In this document: piece by piece, positions 12,001-22,000 of the stretch
Position numbering within the stretch: the stretch's first letter is position 1
Layout of the letters: each line of letters begins with the position of its first letter
Translations under genes and position numbers: made by a program
The notes under the pieces: model-generated
Database searches by the model: none
The model's input: the letters and a program-made list of their open reading frames with translations, nothing else
Told to the model about the DNA's origin: nothing
NCBI GenBank assembly: GCA_003260075.1
Contig: QLIY01000250.1
Coordinates: 103,073 to 167,072, forward strand
Direction: 5' to 3'
DNA from: Phallusia mammillata
Lineage: Eukaryota > Chordata > Ascidiacea > Phlebobranchia > Ascidiidae
Length of the DNA: 64,000 nucleotides

Positions 12001-14867
12001 GGCGCTATACCACAAAATCCGGCAACAGGAAAGCCCTACATGTCCCGTACAGGAATACAACTTTCCTGTAACCGTTTATTACCCTCGGTGCTTTGCATGT
12101 CTATATCGTAATCTTTACTACGGCGCTTTCCAATAGCAGTGTTGATGGATCGTAGCTAAAAGGCAGTGGGTTCCCCTTCGGGCTGCTGCGCGACTCGGGG
12201 AACGTGATTAATACGTGAGCAGACAAAACAGGGCGCAGTAACTACACAAACATCTCTTGATCGGAAGAGCCGAGGTGTCGGGTTTCAGCGATTCCCGACG
12301 AATCTATTGACACGTCGATTCGTTACGAACAATTGCGCGGCTGACTATGGGAGGTTCGGGAGTTGTTTCGCCGCTTGCTGATAAACTTTATCCTTTAACA
12401 AACGCGGCGACACAAACAAAATGACTTATCGTTTTTGTTGGATTGTGTTAACACCATTTTGCATGTTTGTAGCGACCATATACGTTATATCTCATGAAGA
12501 TGTGTTACGTAACGAAACCTCGGTAAAAGTTCAATTTAAAAGTGGCTAATGTTAAGAAGAAGACAGTTTAACTAAACTCACCGTCGTTTTGATATTTCTT
12601 GTTCTTGTAAGCTGAGATTGGCTGCAAAGCCGCACCTCGTCGTCTTCTGCGCTTGAAGCTATTTTCGTTTCCAAACTCGCCAAAACCTTCGCGAGTCATT
12701 GTCCAGTAGTTCGATTTTGCAGCGTTCTCATACCTCGGAACTGCAACAAAAACATGATTTAATTTCAGAGCTCCGAAAAAGCATTTCAAGCATGCATAGA
12801 GATCGAAAAATTATTGTGGTTAGCATATAGGAAGAAGATGCATTTAATCAACGCTCCGGTTTCGAGGGGCGGATATAAGGGAAAACCGCAACTTCTGATA
12901 TTTGAGATAAAACGTTCCCCAGTAGTTTTCGTTCGTCGCACGGTTTCTTTGCAAACAGGATTTTGATGTATGGGATTTCACATGCACACGTGACACGGTG
13001 TTGGGACAACTTTTAAAATCGAAACCAAAAGATTATATTGAAATACTAAGTATCAAAATGGTGTAATGAAAATTAAGGCAAATTAATCTACCTGAAAATA
13101 TATTTGAAATGCAATTCAATACTTCAAACCAAAGGCGTTTTTGTTTTTTTTTGCGAAAAACGGGATTTCGTAAAGTCATAATTAGTGCCTAATTTTACAA
13201 CGACAATACAGGTACGTTTGTTCTACTTTAACGCATCCTGTACGGACACGACACCTAATCGGACCTAACACGTAAGCAGAACACAAACATGTTTCCCAGA
13301 AGCTGCAACAAAAACCGCAGTGGGCAATACACGCAAGAAGCTGGCCCAATTTAATTGAAATCAGTGGCCAGCTCAATTGGAACGGTTTGATAACATTTTC
13401 GTGGAGCAAGCTTAAGCTTTCCCAGAAACCACCATTGTAGCTGGCCCGATGTGTTCTGAACAACAAAACGATCTATTCGAATACAAAGCTCACAGCGCAC
13501 GCCACACACGCACAAATATATATACACATGTTGTTTATTCGATTCGGAAGCGGCCCCCTTGTTCTGCCAAAGCCCTGTAAACCGTTTTGCCGGAAATTCT
13601 GTGCAATGCATTTAGAAGTCATTGCATTTTTTAATCCCTTGAGCAACACACCCAACACCAAAATTACACATCCCTGCGCTATTGGCCATAATTCCAATGC
13701 AAGTTAAACATTTCAATTTTGGATTTACAAGTGTAGTTTAAATTATATAACTTAAATTCTTACCTTTGACGAAGCACTGGTTGAGACTCAAGTTGTGACG
13801 GATCGAGTTTTGCCAGGCCGACTTGTCGTGGCAGTATTTGTAGTAGGGAAAATTGTTCATTATATAGTCGTAGATGCCACGAAGGGTGATCAACTTTCCG
13901 GGACTGTCGAGAATTGCCGATGCTATAAGGGCTGGGTAAGTGTGAGGGGGTCGCTTGTATTGGGACCGCTCTTCAGGGGAGGGGCTGCTTGGGGGCATTC
14001 GGTTTTGGCCCCCGCTGGACCCAATGATTCCTCTTGCATTGTGAAACCCATTCGGGGTTTTGTCTTCAGGTTTCGAGCCTTGCAGCTTAAAATTTGCCGC
14101 AGCTGCTGGGACGAGACCAGGCATTGCAGTGGTTATTGAAGTTGTGGCTGGGATCATCGTGGGAAGGCCCATGCCCGCTGCCATCGCTGCGATCGAGTTG
14201 CTGTTTATTGCGTCATAAGGATGACTCGTATAAGCCGCTACCGCCGATGACATTGCGCTGGCGGTCGGAAAACCAGCTGCGACTTTTATTTCCGGGGAAA
14301 TCCCTCCTTGCGTTCCCGCGATCGACGTCATCGCTGCTTTCATGTCGTCACTGTGACGTCGTGCTGCGGCGATGACGTGGCCGGCAGATCGCTGCTGCTG
14401 TTGTTGCATGGCTTCCGACGACAAAGAACGCTTAAGAGGCAAATCTGGGTCATAACTGGGCTCGATCTCGGGGTTACTTTGGGGCGAGATTTTCACAAAT
14501 GGTTCTGGGCTGTGCGAGGAAGCCCCGCCATCTGAAAGATTGTCTTCATTTCTTTCGTTGCTGTAAAGACTACCAGCTGACTCGACTGACCCAATTGGGG
14601 TGTTTGACCCACCTTTTGGGCTGTGATGGTGCCCCATGGGTAAGGACTCGTGCATATCTATCATACTGTCTTCCTTTGCTTTCAACACGCGCCTGAGTAC
14701 AAAGTCCAAGCTCTTGGCCTTGCTGTCTTCTTGCACGACGCTTGACGCCGCTGGCTGAATTCTGCGATGTTTCGGCGTGCTCTTTCGCCGCCGAGGGCCG
14801 TTCTTTTTTCCGATGTCAGTTACGTTGTTATTGTTGCTGTTGTTACAGGTCCTTTGCTCGACAAGAC
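523..14867 (-). CDS. Forkhead + C2H2 zinc-finger transcription factor (Ikaros/Hunchback-type C-terminal fingers), 12 exons
   Basis: Probable nuclear DNA-binding transcription factor. Twelve minus-strand exons join in phase: 14867-13764, 12740-12582, 11894-11592, 10646-10452, 10376-9972, 9899-9792, 9691-9491, 9421-9303, 9221-9074, 8676-8472, 1226-1160 and 960-523, giving about 1150 residues before the missing N terminus. Numbered from the first codon of the 14867 exon: basic NLS-like stretch 21-36; forkhead about 305-404, with recognition helix [12 protein letters not shown] and wing-side [13 protein letters not shown]2H2 finger 667-690 (CX2C, X14, HX4H); Gln-rich helical region about 760-900; C2H2 finger 938-959 (CX2C, X12, HX4H); paired fingers 1064-1114 (CX2C X12 HX3H, then CX2C X12 HX5H), spaced as in Ikaros/Hunchback dimerisation fingers. 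The Fox class is unassigned; RPP-TY and AILDSP recall FoxP, but FoxP has its finger before the forkhead. The first exon has no certain ATG. Splicing is inferred from sequence only. Confidence 0.85.
1160..1226 (-). CDS. Fox/ZF gene, small penultimate exon
   Basis: Acceptor CTTTGCAG ends at 1227 and donor AACAG|GTTGGT starts at 1159; 67 nt. Only in the phase set by the 8472 donor does it read openly ([20 protein letters not shown]), and it leaves phase 0, exactly what the last exon needs. This is the link that ties the Ikaros-type fingers to the forkhead gene. Confidence 0.65.
1227..8471 (-). other. 7.2-kb intron of the Fox/ZF gene
   Basis: No additional coding exon was found that would fit the phase-2 junction better than the 1226 exon. 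The intron is rather rich in CpG and in TGACGTCA-like sites and contains a C37 block at 3014-3050. I see no transposon with clear ends. It could hold enhancers, but nothing in the sequence proves this. Confidence 0.5.
3014..3050. other. C37 run (probable gap filler)
   Basis: A pure run of 37 C sits between unrelated flanks with no other low-complexity sequence. It resembles the other C blocks of the window and may be a sized gap written as C rather than N. A true microsatellite is the alternative. Confidence 0.5.
8472..8676 (-). CDS. Fox/ZF gene, exon with the second C2H2 finger
   Basis: Acceptor GAAAG ends at 8677 and donor ATGCA|GTAAGT starts at 8471. It encodes a standard C2H2 finger: CGQC, 12 residues, then HCRKTH. 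An in-frame TAA immediately follows the donor, so unspliced transcripts would end here. The splice is favoured by the perfect GTAAGT and by phase 2, which the 1226 exon continues exactly. Confidence 0.8.
9074..9221 (-). CDS. Fox/ZF gene, exon 9
   Basis: Acceptor GGTTCCAG ends at 9222 and donor ACCAG|GTATTC starts at 9073; 49 codons, phase 0 in and phase 1 out. The core [20 protein letters not shown] looks like an amphipathic helix. Its phase-1 donor fits the 8676 exon directly, so a possible exon at 8931-8846 is not needed. Confidence 0.75.
9303..9421 (-). CDS. Fox/ZF gene, exon 8
   Basis: Acceptor TTTTTTCAG ends at 9422 and donor CCAG|GTAAAT starts at 9302; 39 codons, phase 1 in and phase 0 out. 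It encodes [20 protein letters not shown] and a short polar tail. No domain is recognised. Confidence 0.75.
9491..9691 (-). CDS. Fox/ZF gene, exon 7
   Basis: Acceptor TAACAG ends at 9692 and donor GCCG|GTGAG starts at 9490; 66 codons, phase 1 at both ends. The second half is rich in Gln and Ala ([17 protein letters not shown]), probably helical and typical of activation or oligomerisation linkers. Confidence 0.75.
9792..9899 (-). CDS. Fox/ZF gene, exon 6
   Basis: Acceptor TTTTCAG ends at 9900 and donor TCAG|GTGAG starts at 9791; 35 codons, phase 1 at both ends. The sequence runs [13 protein letters not shown] to MLAAAQVS. It is a linker with no known domain. Confidence 0.75.
9972..10376 (-). 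CDS. Fox/ZF gene, exon with the first C2H2 finger and a coding poly-G run
   Basis: Acceptor AATGCAG ends at 10377 and donor AAAAG|GTAG starts at 9971; 134 codons. It encodes one C2H2-like finger, [13 protein letters not shown]... with HARVLH (CX2C, X14, HX4H), flanked C-terminally by an Ala-rich helix. A G12 run (plus-strand C12, 10196-10207) encodes the Gly residues of LGGGGSD. The frame depends on its length being 12 modulo 3. Confidence 0.82.
10196..10207. repeat. C12 (coding G12) homopolymer
   Basis: Twelve C on the plus strand are read as TTG GGG GGG GGG GGC on the coding strand. The flanking frames agree with length 12. There is no duplicated flank, unlike the C10 artefact blocks. It may be a real mononucleotide repeat. 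Confidence 0.6.
10452..10646 (-). CDS. Fox/ZF gene, linker exon 4
   Basis: Acceptor ATTAG ends at 10647 and donor ATGG|GTAAAT starts at 10451; 64 codons, phase 1 at both ends. The product is a Ser/Ala-rich linker with the segment [11 protein letters not shown]. No domain is recognised; support comes from clean splice signals and phase continuity. Confidence 0.75.
11352..11525. repeat. Direct duplication of about 87 bp split by a C run, in a Fox/ZF intron
   Basis: Two near-identical copies beginning acatgcacgcttgtgc and ending tatcagc lie at about 11352-11437 and 11451-11526. They are separated by a plus C12; two of those C match the start of the repeat unit, leaving C10. One substitution separates the copies. 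It is probably an unresolved contig or allele overlap. Confidence 0.7.
11592..11894 (-). CDS. Fox/ZF gene, linker exon 3
   Basis: Acceptor TTTTAG ends at 11895 and donor TTAG|GTAGG starts at 11591; 100 codons, phase 1 at both ends. It encodes a hydrophilic linker with a basic [10 protein letters not shown] start, a Pro/Met/Ala middle and a second basic patch ([12 protein letters not shown]) that could be a nuclear localisation signal. No domain is recognised. Confidence 0.8.
12582..12740 (-). CDS. Fox/ZF gene, exon with the forkhead wing
   Basis: The acceptor TTGCAG precedes 12740 and the donor GACG|GTGAG starts at 12581. The 52 codons begin [15 protein letters not shown], which completes the forkhead (strand 3 and wing), and continue through [14 protein letters not shown], a basic tail usual at the end of the domain. 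Both junctions are phase 1. The split inside VP after CFVK matches the reading of the previous exon exactly. Confidence 0.9.
13764..14867 (-). CDS. Fox/ZF gene, large 5' exon with most of the forkhead domain
   Basis: The acceptor CCCCGCAG ends at 14868 and the donor AAAG|GTAAGA starts at 13763. The frame stays open for 367 codons. It opens with an Asn-rich and then basic segment, followed by Ser/Pro- and Ala-rich low-complexity sequence and a five-Gln run. The last 64 residues are forkhead helices 1-3, starting [11 protein letters not shown] and including NNFPYYKY and [17 protein letters not shown]. The first in-frame ATG in this exon is at 14664-14662 (MIDMHES). Conserved-looking sequence before it implies a true start in an upstream exon. 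Confidence 0.88.
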
Positions 14868-14956
14868 CTGCGGGGTAACAAGACTATCAATTCGCACCTC
14901 ATACGCGACCTAATATTACCTTTAATAGAGAAAAAACAATAGAAAATTTTAAAAAC

Positions 14957-14986
14957 CTTGCTCTGCTGGTACAAGACAGTTGACAT
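14957..14986 (-). promoter_or_regulatory. Candidate first exon end/uORF of the Fox/ZF gene
   Basis: An ATG at 14986-14984 opens MSTVLYQQSK and meets a weak donor CAAG|GTTTTT at 14957. Joined to the 14867 acceptor this frame stops after 25 codons, so it would be a uORF. Joined to an alternative AG 9 nt downstream it would instead enter the main frame. In another frame the same exon reads ...VPAEQ and joins the main frame in phase 1 but has no ATG. The start is unresolved. Confidence 0.3.
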
Positions 14987-15037
14987 TGCGCTGCGACGGC
15001 AGCTGAGCTACTACCTGGCCCAGACGGCTCGCTCAAG

Positions 15038-15047
15038 TTTATATAAA
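15038..15047 (-). promoter_or_regulatory. Candidate TATA box for the Fox/ZF gene
   Basis: The palindrome TTTATATAAA lies about 55 bp upstream of the ATG at 14986 and would place transcription start near 15010-15015 on the minus strand. The surrounding sequence is CpG-rich. No start-site data can be seen. Confidence 0.35.
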
Positions 15048-15160
15048 CACGCGAGGCTGGCGTTTTTCGCGCAGAAAATCTCGCACGAAGCTGCTACACA
15101 CGCAAATGTAAACCATAAGCGCCGTGTCTGGCCTGTTTAGCTTACAGCTTGCACGCGATG

Positions 15161-15387
15161 TTACCGCAAAGGCCATAATTACAGGTGGGTGTTATCGCTG
15201 GGCCCACCCCACACAGCGGCAAGATTCTATCTAACACGCAAGGACTCGTCCTATCTGCTGTATGACTTTCCCCCCCCCCTTACCGCAAAGGCCATAATTA
15301 CAGGTGGGTGTTATCGCTGGGCCCACCTCACACAGCGGCAAGATTCTATCTAACACGCAAGGACTCGTCCTTTCTGCTGTATGACTT
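15161..15387. repeat. 108-bp direct duplication split by C10, just upstream of the Fox/ZF 5' exon
   Basis: Copies at 15161-15268 and 15280-15387 begin ttaccgcaaagg and end tgtatgactt. Two substitutions separate them, as expected of two alleles. Between them are one T and exactly ten C (15270-15279). The most likely cause is failure to merge overlapping contigs. Confidence 0.8.
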
Positions 15388-15518
15388 GCAGCTTGCGTTT
15401 TCCCCAGTGATGAAGTAAACGAGCGATTGGTTGACGACCTGCTGAGTTAGCGATGCTGGGAGATTTAACTTGGAGATACACACGCGATGTGGAAAACACT
15501 ACCATACTAGGGAGCCCT

Positions 15519-15734
15519 TCAATTTTGCCAACAAAGGCCCTGCAAAGTCTATGCATTGGCAAATTAAAATGTTTATGCACATATACTAAATCTTCCACAC
15601 TTTTTGGTGCTCTAAAATTGTCCCCCCCCCCTCAATTTTGCCAACAAAGGCCCTGCAAAGTCTATGCATTGGCAAATTAGAATGTTTATGCACATATACT
15701 AAATCTTCCACACTTTTTGGTGCACTAAAATTGT
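15519..15734. repeat. 103-bp direct duplication split by C10
   Basis: Copies at 15519-15621 and 15632-15734 begin tcaattttgcc and differ at two positions. They flank exactly ten C at 15622-15631. The structure matches the neighbouring 108-bp case. Confidence 0.8.
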
Positions 15735-15785
15735 TTTTTTTATCCCAAAGGAATGAAGCATTAAATAGCCTACACATCGAAAGTT

Positions 15786-15866
15786 GGTGATAAAAATAAC
15801 AGTCCAAATAGACGTAAAAAGCGACATGCGATTTTGTTATGTCTATTTGGACCATTATTTTCACCA
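15786..15866. repeat. Imperfect hairpin / small MITE-like element
   Basis: Left arm 15786-15813 (ggtgataaaaataacagtcc...) pairs with right arm 15842-15866 (gtctatttggacc...ttcacc). A related copy of the left half occurs at 44107-44140, inside the MOB3 gene, so this is a dispersed repeat. No TSD is assigned. Confidence 0.45.
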
Positions 15867-17002
15867 TTAAACTTACAAACAGAACCGTATGTAGGGTTCC
15901 AAAACACATCAAAATGATCAACAAAAATTAATTATGTGCATTTTTTGTTTTTCTACGTTTACAAAATTCAACGTAATTAATATCGTCCTTTAAAACATTT
16001 CTATACTGCCCTGAAGCTAGACAAAATCAACTAAGTCCTTTTCCAAACAACTGACAATTTGGCTGCTTTGAATACAATTGTGGTCGAAATCAATTCGCTA
16101 TTACAGGTTTGGTTTTACATGCTTTAGTAACATCTCCTCTGGCCAAACTTGAGATGAGAGAAAAAATGGCTTGCGGTTTAGGCTTTCTCACGCAATGAGA
16201 GGATTTAAACGCAACGCCCACCGGCCCTAGCGCGTTCACGAAGAGATATTCAACTACTGTTTGACAATTGCATGGTCATTGTTGGGACAAAGCTTTTTAG
16301 TGGGATTGTGACGTGTCAATTGACCTTGTTTAAATGAAAACAAAGTACGCCTCGGCCGTGGGAATAGCAATTATTGTTTAGGCCTGTCCTTACAAAATGC
16401 AAATTTCAGAGTCAATGCCAGTCACAAGTTTTCACTTTTATTCAATTTGTCGTGCACTTGTATGAGCATTTGTTTGTAGTATTTAGATGATATTGCAATA
16501 TATGCAACAACAATACACAAATGGATGATTTTACATTAGCAACAAGTTCCAAAAACAATCAACAAACAAAAGTATATTGTTGCAACAAATGCACATGCAG
16601 TCAGCGCGCATGTGTTGTTTATGCAGGCGGTATTCAAATCACTGCCCTTACTCAGTGCTGTGGATACTTCCCTGCGCTGTGCGGTTACTCAAACACGAGA
16701 CAAATTTTGTTTACAAATAGTTAACATCATGAGGTCAATAAACGGATACAGTTGTTGCGTACAGGTTGTTGTTGTGTTGTGTTGCAACGCGACTGCTTTA
16801 ACCACCACATTTTACTCACTGCAGTGACTCTACCTGTTTGCAATGCAACATACGACACGCTGACTGCATTGTAAAACACAACACACTCACCTTAGCAATG
16901 CAACATTGCCCGTTACAAGCTTTTTACACCTCAAAACAGAATTTCAAACCTTTGGAAGTTTCTGTGCAACACTTACACAAAAACAATACATTGCTTTTAA
17001 TA
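15867..17002. other. No gene recognised
   Basis: AT-rich sequence with only short, unrecognisable open frames and no clear repeat ends. A possible minus donor near 16890 lacks an open exon behind it. Confidence 0.4.
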
Positions 17003-17010
17003 TTCTAGAA

Positions 17011-17497
17011 CAGGGGTCACCAAACTACGGCCCGCGGGCCGGATCCGGCCCGCGAGGTCATTTCATCCGGCCCGCGACCACATTTTTTGGTTTGCCAAAT
17101 CGTATTGATAACTTTGTATCATTCAAAAAATAATCTACTTCTTACGAAAAATGTAATAATATTACCTAGTTTAATAGGATTACAACGCCCAGGATTGATC
17201 CAAAGTCAGTTTGTTACGTCACAGACAAGACTACTAGTGTCAATTGTGCGCAAACAAATGCCTTTACTTGTGACGTAACATACAAGCATTGCTTGTAAGA
17301 GACGACCTATACAATTTAACAGTCGCATCACCAGATTTTAAATGGGATTGTAGCAAGACCAAATCTTGGCGCACCTAGAAAAATCGCCTCGCGGGCTAAG
17401 TTTTGAAAGGCGGCGCTAGGACATGTAAACTATGTGGCCCGCGCGAATTATTTTTAGACTTATCCGGCCCGCAGTCAAAAAAGTTTGGTGACCCCTG
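17011..17497. mobile_element. hAT-type non-autonomous element, 487 bp
   Basis: Terminal inverted repeats are caggggtcaccaaact at the left and its complement at the right end (17482-17497). An exact 8-bp TSD, ttctagaa, lies at 17003-17010 and 17498-17505. The interior has GC-rich cggcccgcgggcc-like blocks and no transposase frame. An 8-bp duplication and CAGGGG termini are hallmarks of hAT elements. Related fragments occur at 41080, 45877 and 57352. Confidence 0.9.
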
Positions 17498-17505
17498 TTC
17501 TAGAA

Positions 17506-18973
17506 CACGAGAGCTCTAACGCGCAGTTACGAGCATAAGCAAACGAACAATAAATGTTTTGCTAAAAGTCAATGTTTAATTAGGTGATGTCGTTATTGTA
17601 GCGCACAAATCAAATATAAACCAAACTTCAATGTTGTGACTACCGTTGTTTATAGCTGTATAAACGCAACTAAGCAACAGGCGTTTGCCAAACAAATAAT
17701 AACAACTATAAAAAAATGACTGCTGTTTTAACCCACTATTAATGTTGACAAGAGCCATAATAACAGCAACCGTTGGTTTTGTATAAGCTTTAGAAAACAA
17801 CGTAAATGTTACTTTTCTGTGAAATTAAAATGCCCGAACGTTTAACTGTTTGGAGATCGCATTACAGAATGGCAACAGAATGGCGCATGCTTAAGTCGCG
17901 ACAAAACTATAAAACATAGCAGCAAGATCTACTAGTCGGTTCACCAACACTGCTATTTAACACAAAAACCAGAAAAACTATAGTGAAAATTCGCGCTGAA
18001 CGCTTACGGCACAAAAACCTGTCACAAAACATTTTTTGCCGCTCCACCAACAACGGCAAGCTTTCCTTTTCTATCTTGTGATATTTTTGTGGTCGCGCGG
18101 CGCTTGCACGCCAGCATTTCCATACGCCAATCTCGAATTACAACATCCGCATTCGCGAACGCGTAAACAGCGAGTCACGTGATCAGGACCAAGCGCGTTT
18201 TTCGGCCGAAAGCGCGGGGCTGTGAAACGTGCGTGCAAACAAGAGTTCCACGTCAACTTCCACGCCTGCGAACGCAAATGTAGTTACATGCACTTCAATG
18301 CGGTTCCGTTACTTTATACCACAGTTTTCATGTTTCTATATGTACCTACATTTTTTCACGCGCAGTACTCACTAATACAACCATGCTGCTGTATCTGTTG
18401 AAGGGTGTTTACTTTACCATTAACATTTGCATTTCATTTCCTGGGCAAGAGTTTATACCTAAAAACGTGGGCATTTAAAACACATTAACGCACGTAAAAG
18501 CTACTGTTTCAAATCATTAACTTATCTGTAGGCCTACGCAGTAAACATGCTAAGTTTCACCTACCGGCGTTGCTGTTACCAGTTGTCATGTTTTGTAATC
18601 TAAGTGCATGTTTCTTTGGTAGGTTTGTTGACAATCAAACTATTTTCCAAGTCCGTGTCTAGTACTGTTTCTTATTTAAACATCCGTCCTCCCAAAGGAG
18701 GTTTGTTTTCTGTTAAGCGGTTGAAACCGGAGCGCTATAGTCAGAAGCAAAAACAACATGTAATTCAAACGGCTCAAACACGCCGACATTTAATGATTAC
18801 GAGTTGTTATTGACACCGAAGGCAGTTCAACAAAAACAAACCACTCACGTTAGCTACCGAGTGTCGCTACGCGGTGAAATTCTTTTATGCCGTCGTCTCA
18901 ATGGATCGGCTGGGGACAACACAACATAATGCCTATTTACCTATTGAAAGCAAGAATGTTGACAATAGCGCCG
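17506..18973. other. No gene recognised
   Basis: Mixed-composition sequence. The 18071-18277 minus frame is CpG-rich but has no domain or splice support. No repeat boundaries were found. Confidence 0.4.

Positions 18974-19055
<82 letters not shown>
18974..19055. other. C82 run (probable gap filler)
   Basis: A pure run of 82 C with unrelated flanks. It creates apparent poly-Pro and poly-Gly frames on both strands, which are not genes. It is most simply a sized gap written as C. Confidence 0.6.
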
Positions 19056-22000
19056 AGCCATTGAAAAGCACAAACGCGCCGGCGCGACAACAAAAACAAA
19101 AATGTTCGATGTTTTGTTGTCATCTAACGACGCGCAAACACAACAGTCCAATGAAAAGCAAGCTTACATCAGTGCAGACAAACAATCTTTCCCCCATTTT
19201 CCGTTTTACGAGAGGCGACGGTTACAAAACGTCAAACCGCTTGCGTAATTGTATTAGAATCGAACGAAAAATCATCCTGTTTTTGCGGTCCTGTTGGTGC
19301 TGGCATCGAAAACAAGGAATCACATGAAGATTATGTAAACAACGAAGCCATTTGCGCAATCTCCAGGCGTTTTCTGGCTCACAGGATTTTAACAGTACCA
19401 CGACGCTCTGGCCATAAATGGATTGTTTCCGCAATTTGCTGTGGAACTTTTCTGAGCAGTGTTTCTTACAAAAACTAAAACTAAATGCTAAGGCAACATT
19501 AACATGTCAGACATTTTGACAAGGTCCTTTACCCTAGAGATATACGCTAAAATGTTGGCTATTCTTAACAGCATTTAAATCGCAACTTTAATGGCATTTA
19601 TTTAATGTTGTTCAGCCTTTACTAATCCTAATACTTTAAACATTCAAAACAAAATACTGAATACCATATATTTATAGCATACCTTTTTTCTGAAAACATA
19701 ACAATAAATTTAGAACTCAGTAAACGTTTTCCACGCTTTGTCAATGCTTGTTCAAAATTTAATTGAATAAAATTGAGATTTACCTAATTTAAGGTTAAAT
19801 CTGTTTAATTTGTACAATAACTTGAACCTACCCAAAATTCTATGTCTCACAAAACAAATTTCACTGACAAGTTTTTCAGTCAATTTCACTTCCAATCTAA
19901 ACTCTTGAGCCCATCACCAAATCAATAAAACAACAAGTGCAAGAGTCCGAGTGTCAGAGGACAGGGCACGGTTGGTTTGTGACGCGTTGTTTACTACAGC
20001 GCGCAATTGTGACAGAACAACGCACACACAGGCAACTTTGTAGCGTCACAAATAACGGTTATGGTGACTAAGAATGACAAGCCGCGGCTATTGACAGTCG
20101 GTTGCGCTCACCTGCTAATATCTACACGCGTGTAAAGCGAAAAACAAACTCTCACTATATTGCTGCTGTGTTAAAACATTGTTCTTTGATCAGATACGAA
20201 ACTTTGGACATTTGAAGTCCACGAAACTACCCTGACAGCTTGTTTACAGTAAAGGCTTATCGGCGTGTTAAACCTTTTTCTTGCCTTTCTCTCGCTTTGC
20301 GTTTTTCCTTTTTTAAGGGGCTTCTCTCCCTCGTAACGCGCAGTTGAAATTTAAATTTATCGTGCGTTTCATAACCAATAGGTTTAGTCGAATTTTCGAT
20401 CAGTAAACATGACATTTTAGATCCTGAGTTGCGTAATGCTTGAACCACAAGTAGTGGCTGTTTTGGTGGTTTGAAAGTGCGCAAATAGAAGTGATGCTCT
20501 GTTTATCAACGGTCCCCGCCCCACCCAACGACATAACATTAATCAACTCTTAACGATATTATACCAGGAAAAAGGAAACGCATATTCATACATGTTTCCA
20601 GAAAGGAACTGTTTTTGTTTCAAAAATAGACACAACACCACCATAAACACACGCAACGCAGTTTTGTACTGAGAAAGCTAAACCGACCCGTGCTACCCGA
20701 TTCACATCTTGATTGGCCAGTTTGATCACGTGTATACTGTAAGTAACGATTTGACATGCAATGTATTGCGATAAATAACACGGTAATAGGTAAGTACTGT
20801 GTCTTGTGTTTCTCAATCAGGTATCCCACACATTGTATGAATGAGCAATTTTAGAAATGCGTTGTTGTTGGCGTGAGCGCACTTTCATTCAATGAGCAAC
20901 CTTATTGATGCGCAAGTGATGGGTGTGACCGAGTCATCAGGTCAACAATAATCATGCAGAAATAGAACCACAATCAACATGTATATCAGAGACAGACGAA
21001 ATGGACTATAGATATGACCGGGATCTGACTCTGAACGCATTGCTTGTTGCAAGTACACTGCAAGGTCAAAACAGTCAATAACGAAACAAAACGTTCTGTA
21101 CATGTTTAATGGTGTACCAACCAAATTTCGGGAAATGTACTCGAACTTATACTGTGATATAATCCAAAACCCAGTGTATAAAACCCTAAGCCAAACAGAA
21201 TCAACCGTTGTACAGAGTATTTTCACAGAATATGCATTTCATCACATGTTTATGGCATCCTCAGTTTGTGTGAGCGAATACAACATTATGAAATAAACGG
21301 TTGGCGCATCAGGTTAAACGGGACACGTGAAAAGACGTTTTCGTTGACAAGACGACTCAAAACTTCCAACACAAAACAACTACATGAATAATGTATCAAC
21401 CATGCACCTAATGGCCATAATGATCTGTAACGATGAGGATTTTTTCTGAAAATGTTAATTGAAGGATGCAATGAACACAATCCAATTCCCCTTTTTACGC
21501 CAAAACGTTCACATTTACACTCCTCTGTAATATTGTGAATAATTTAGATCATGTGTCACTGCCAAACATAAAGTTTAATGTCGATCTTGACTTTGACAAA
21601 ACTACCAAAAAGCGTTTAACTTGTTTTCATAAAATAAACTAAGGCTGTTAGCTACAGTTTGGAATCCAAAGCACAATACCATGCTTTTTCAAACAACTTT
21701 TGGGCCTCTCACTTTCTAGGAGTTATCCATCCAGCGTGATTGATATTTGTACAGATTTGGCTCGAAACAACGCTCACCAAGTTTTGGGAAGTAAACAAAT
21801 CGTGACGTACATTCTCACACCGGTTGGCGTGTTTCCAGGTGCTGTTGTCACGCAATGCAGGTCACGTGTCGAGGCACTTGGCAGCTTTGTGTTTGAGATT
21901 TCTGGCAAAATCGTAAACACGCAATCGAGCTTGATTTGGAAAACACCCACTTTACTTTGCGAACGACCGAATCTTTATTTTCTGCCCGTTTGTGGAGATT

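Noticed and set aside
18874-19327. Poly-Pro and poly-Gly proteins on both strands
   Set aside because: They arise only from the C82 block, probably gap filler.
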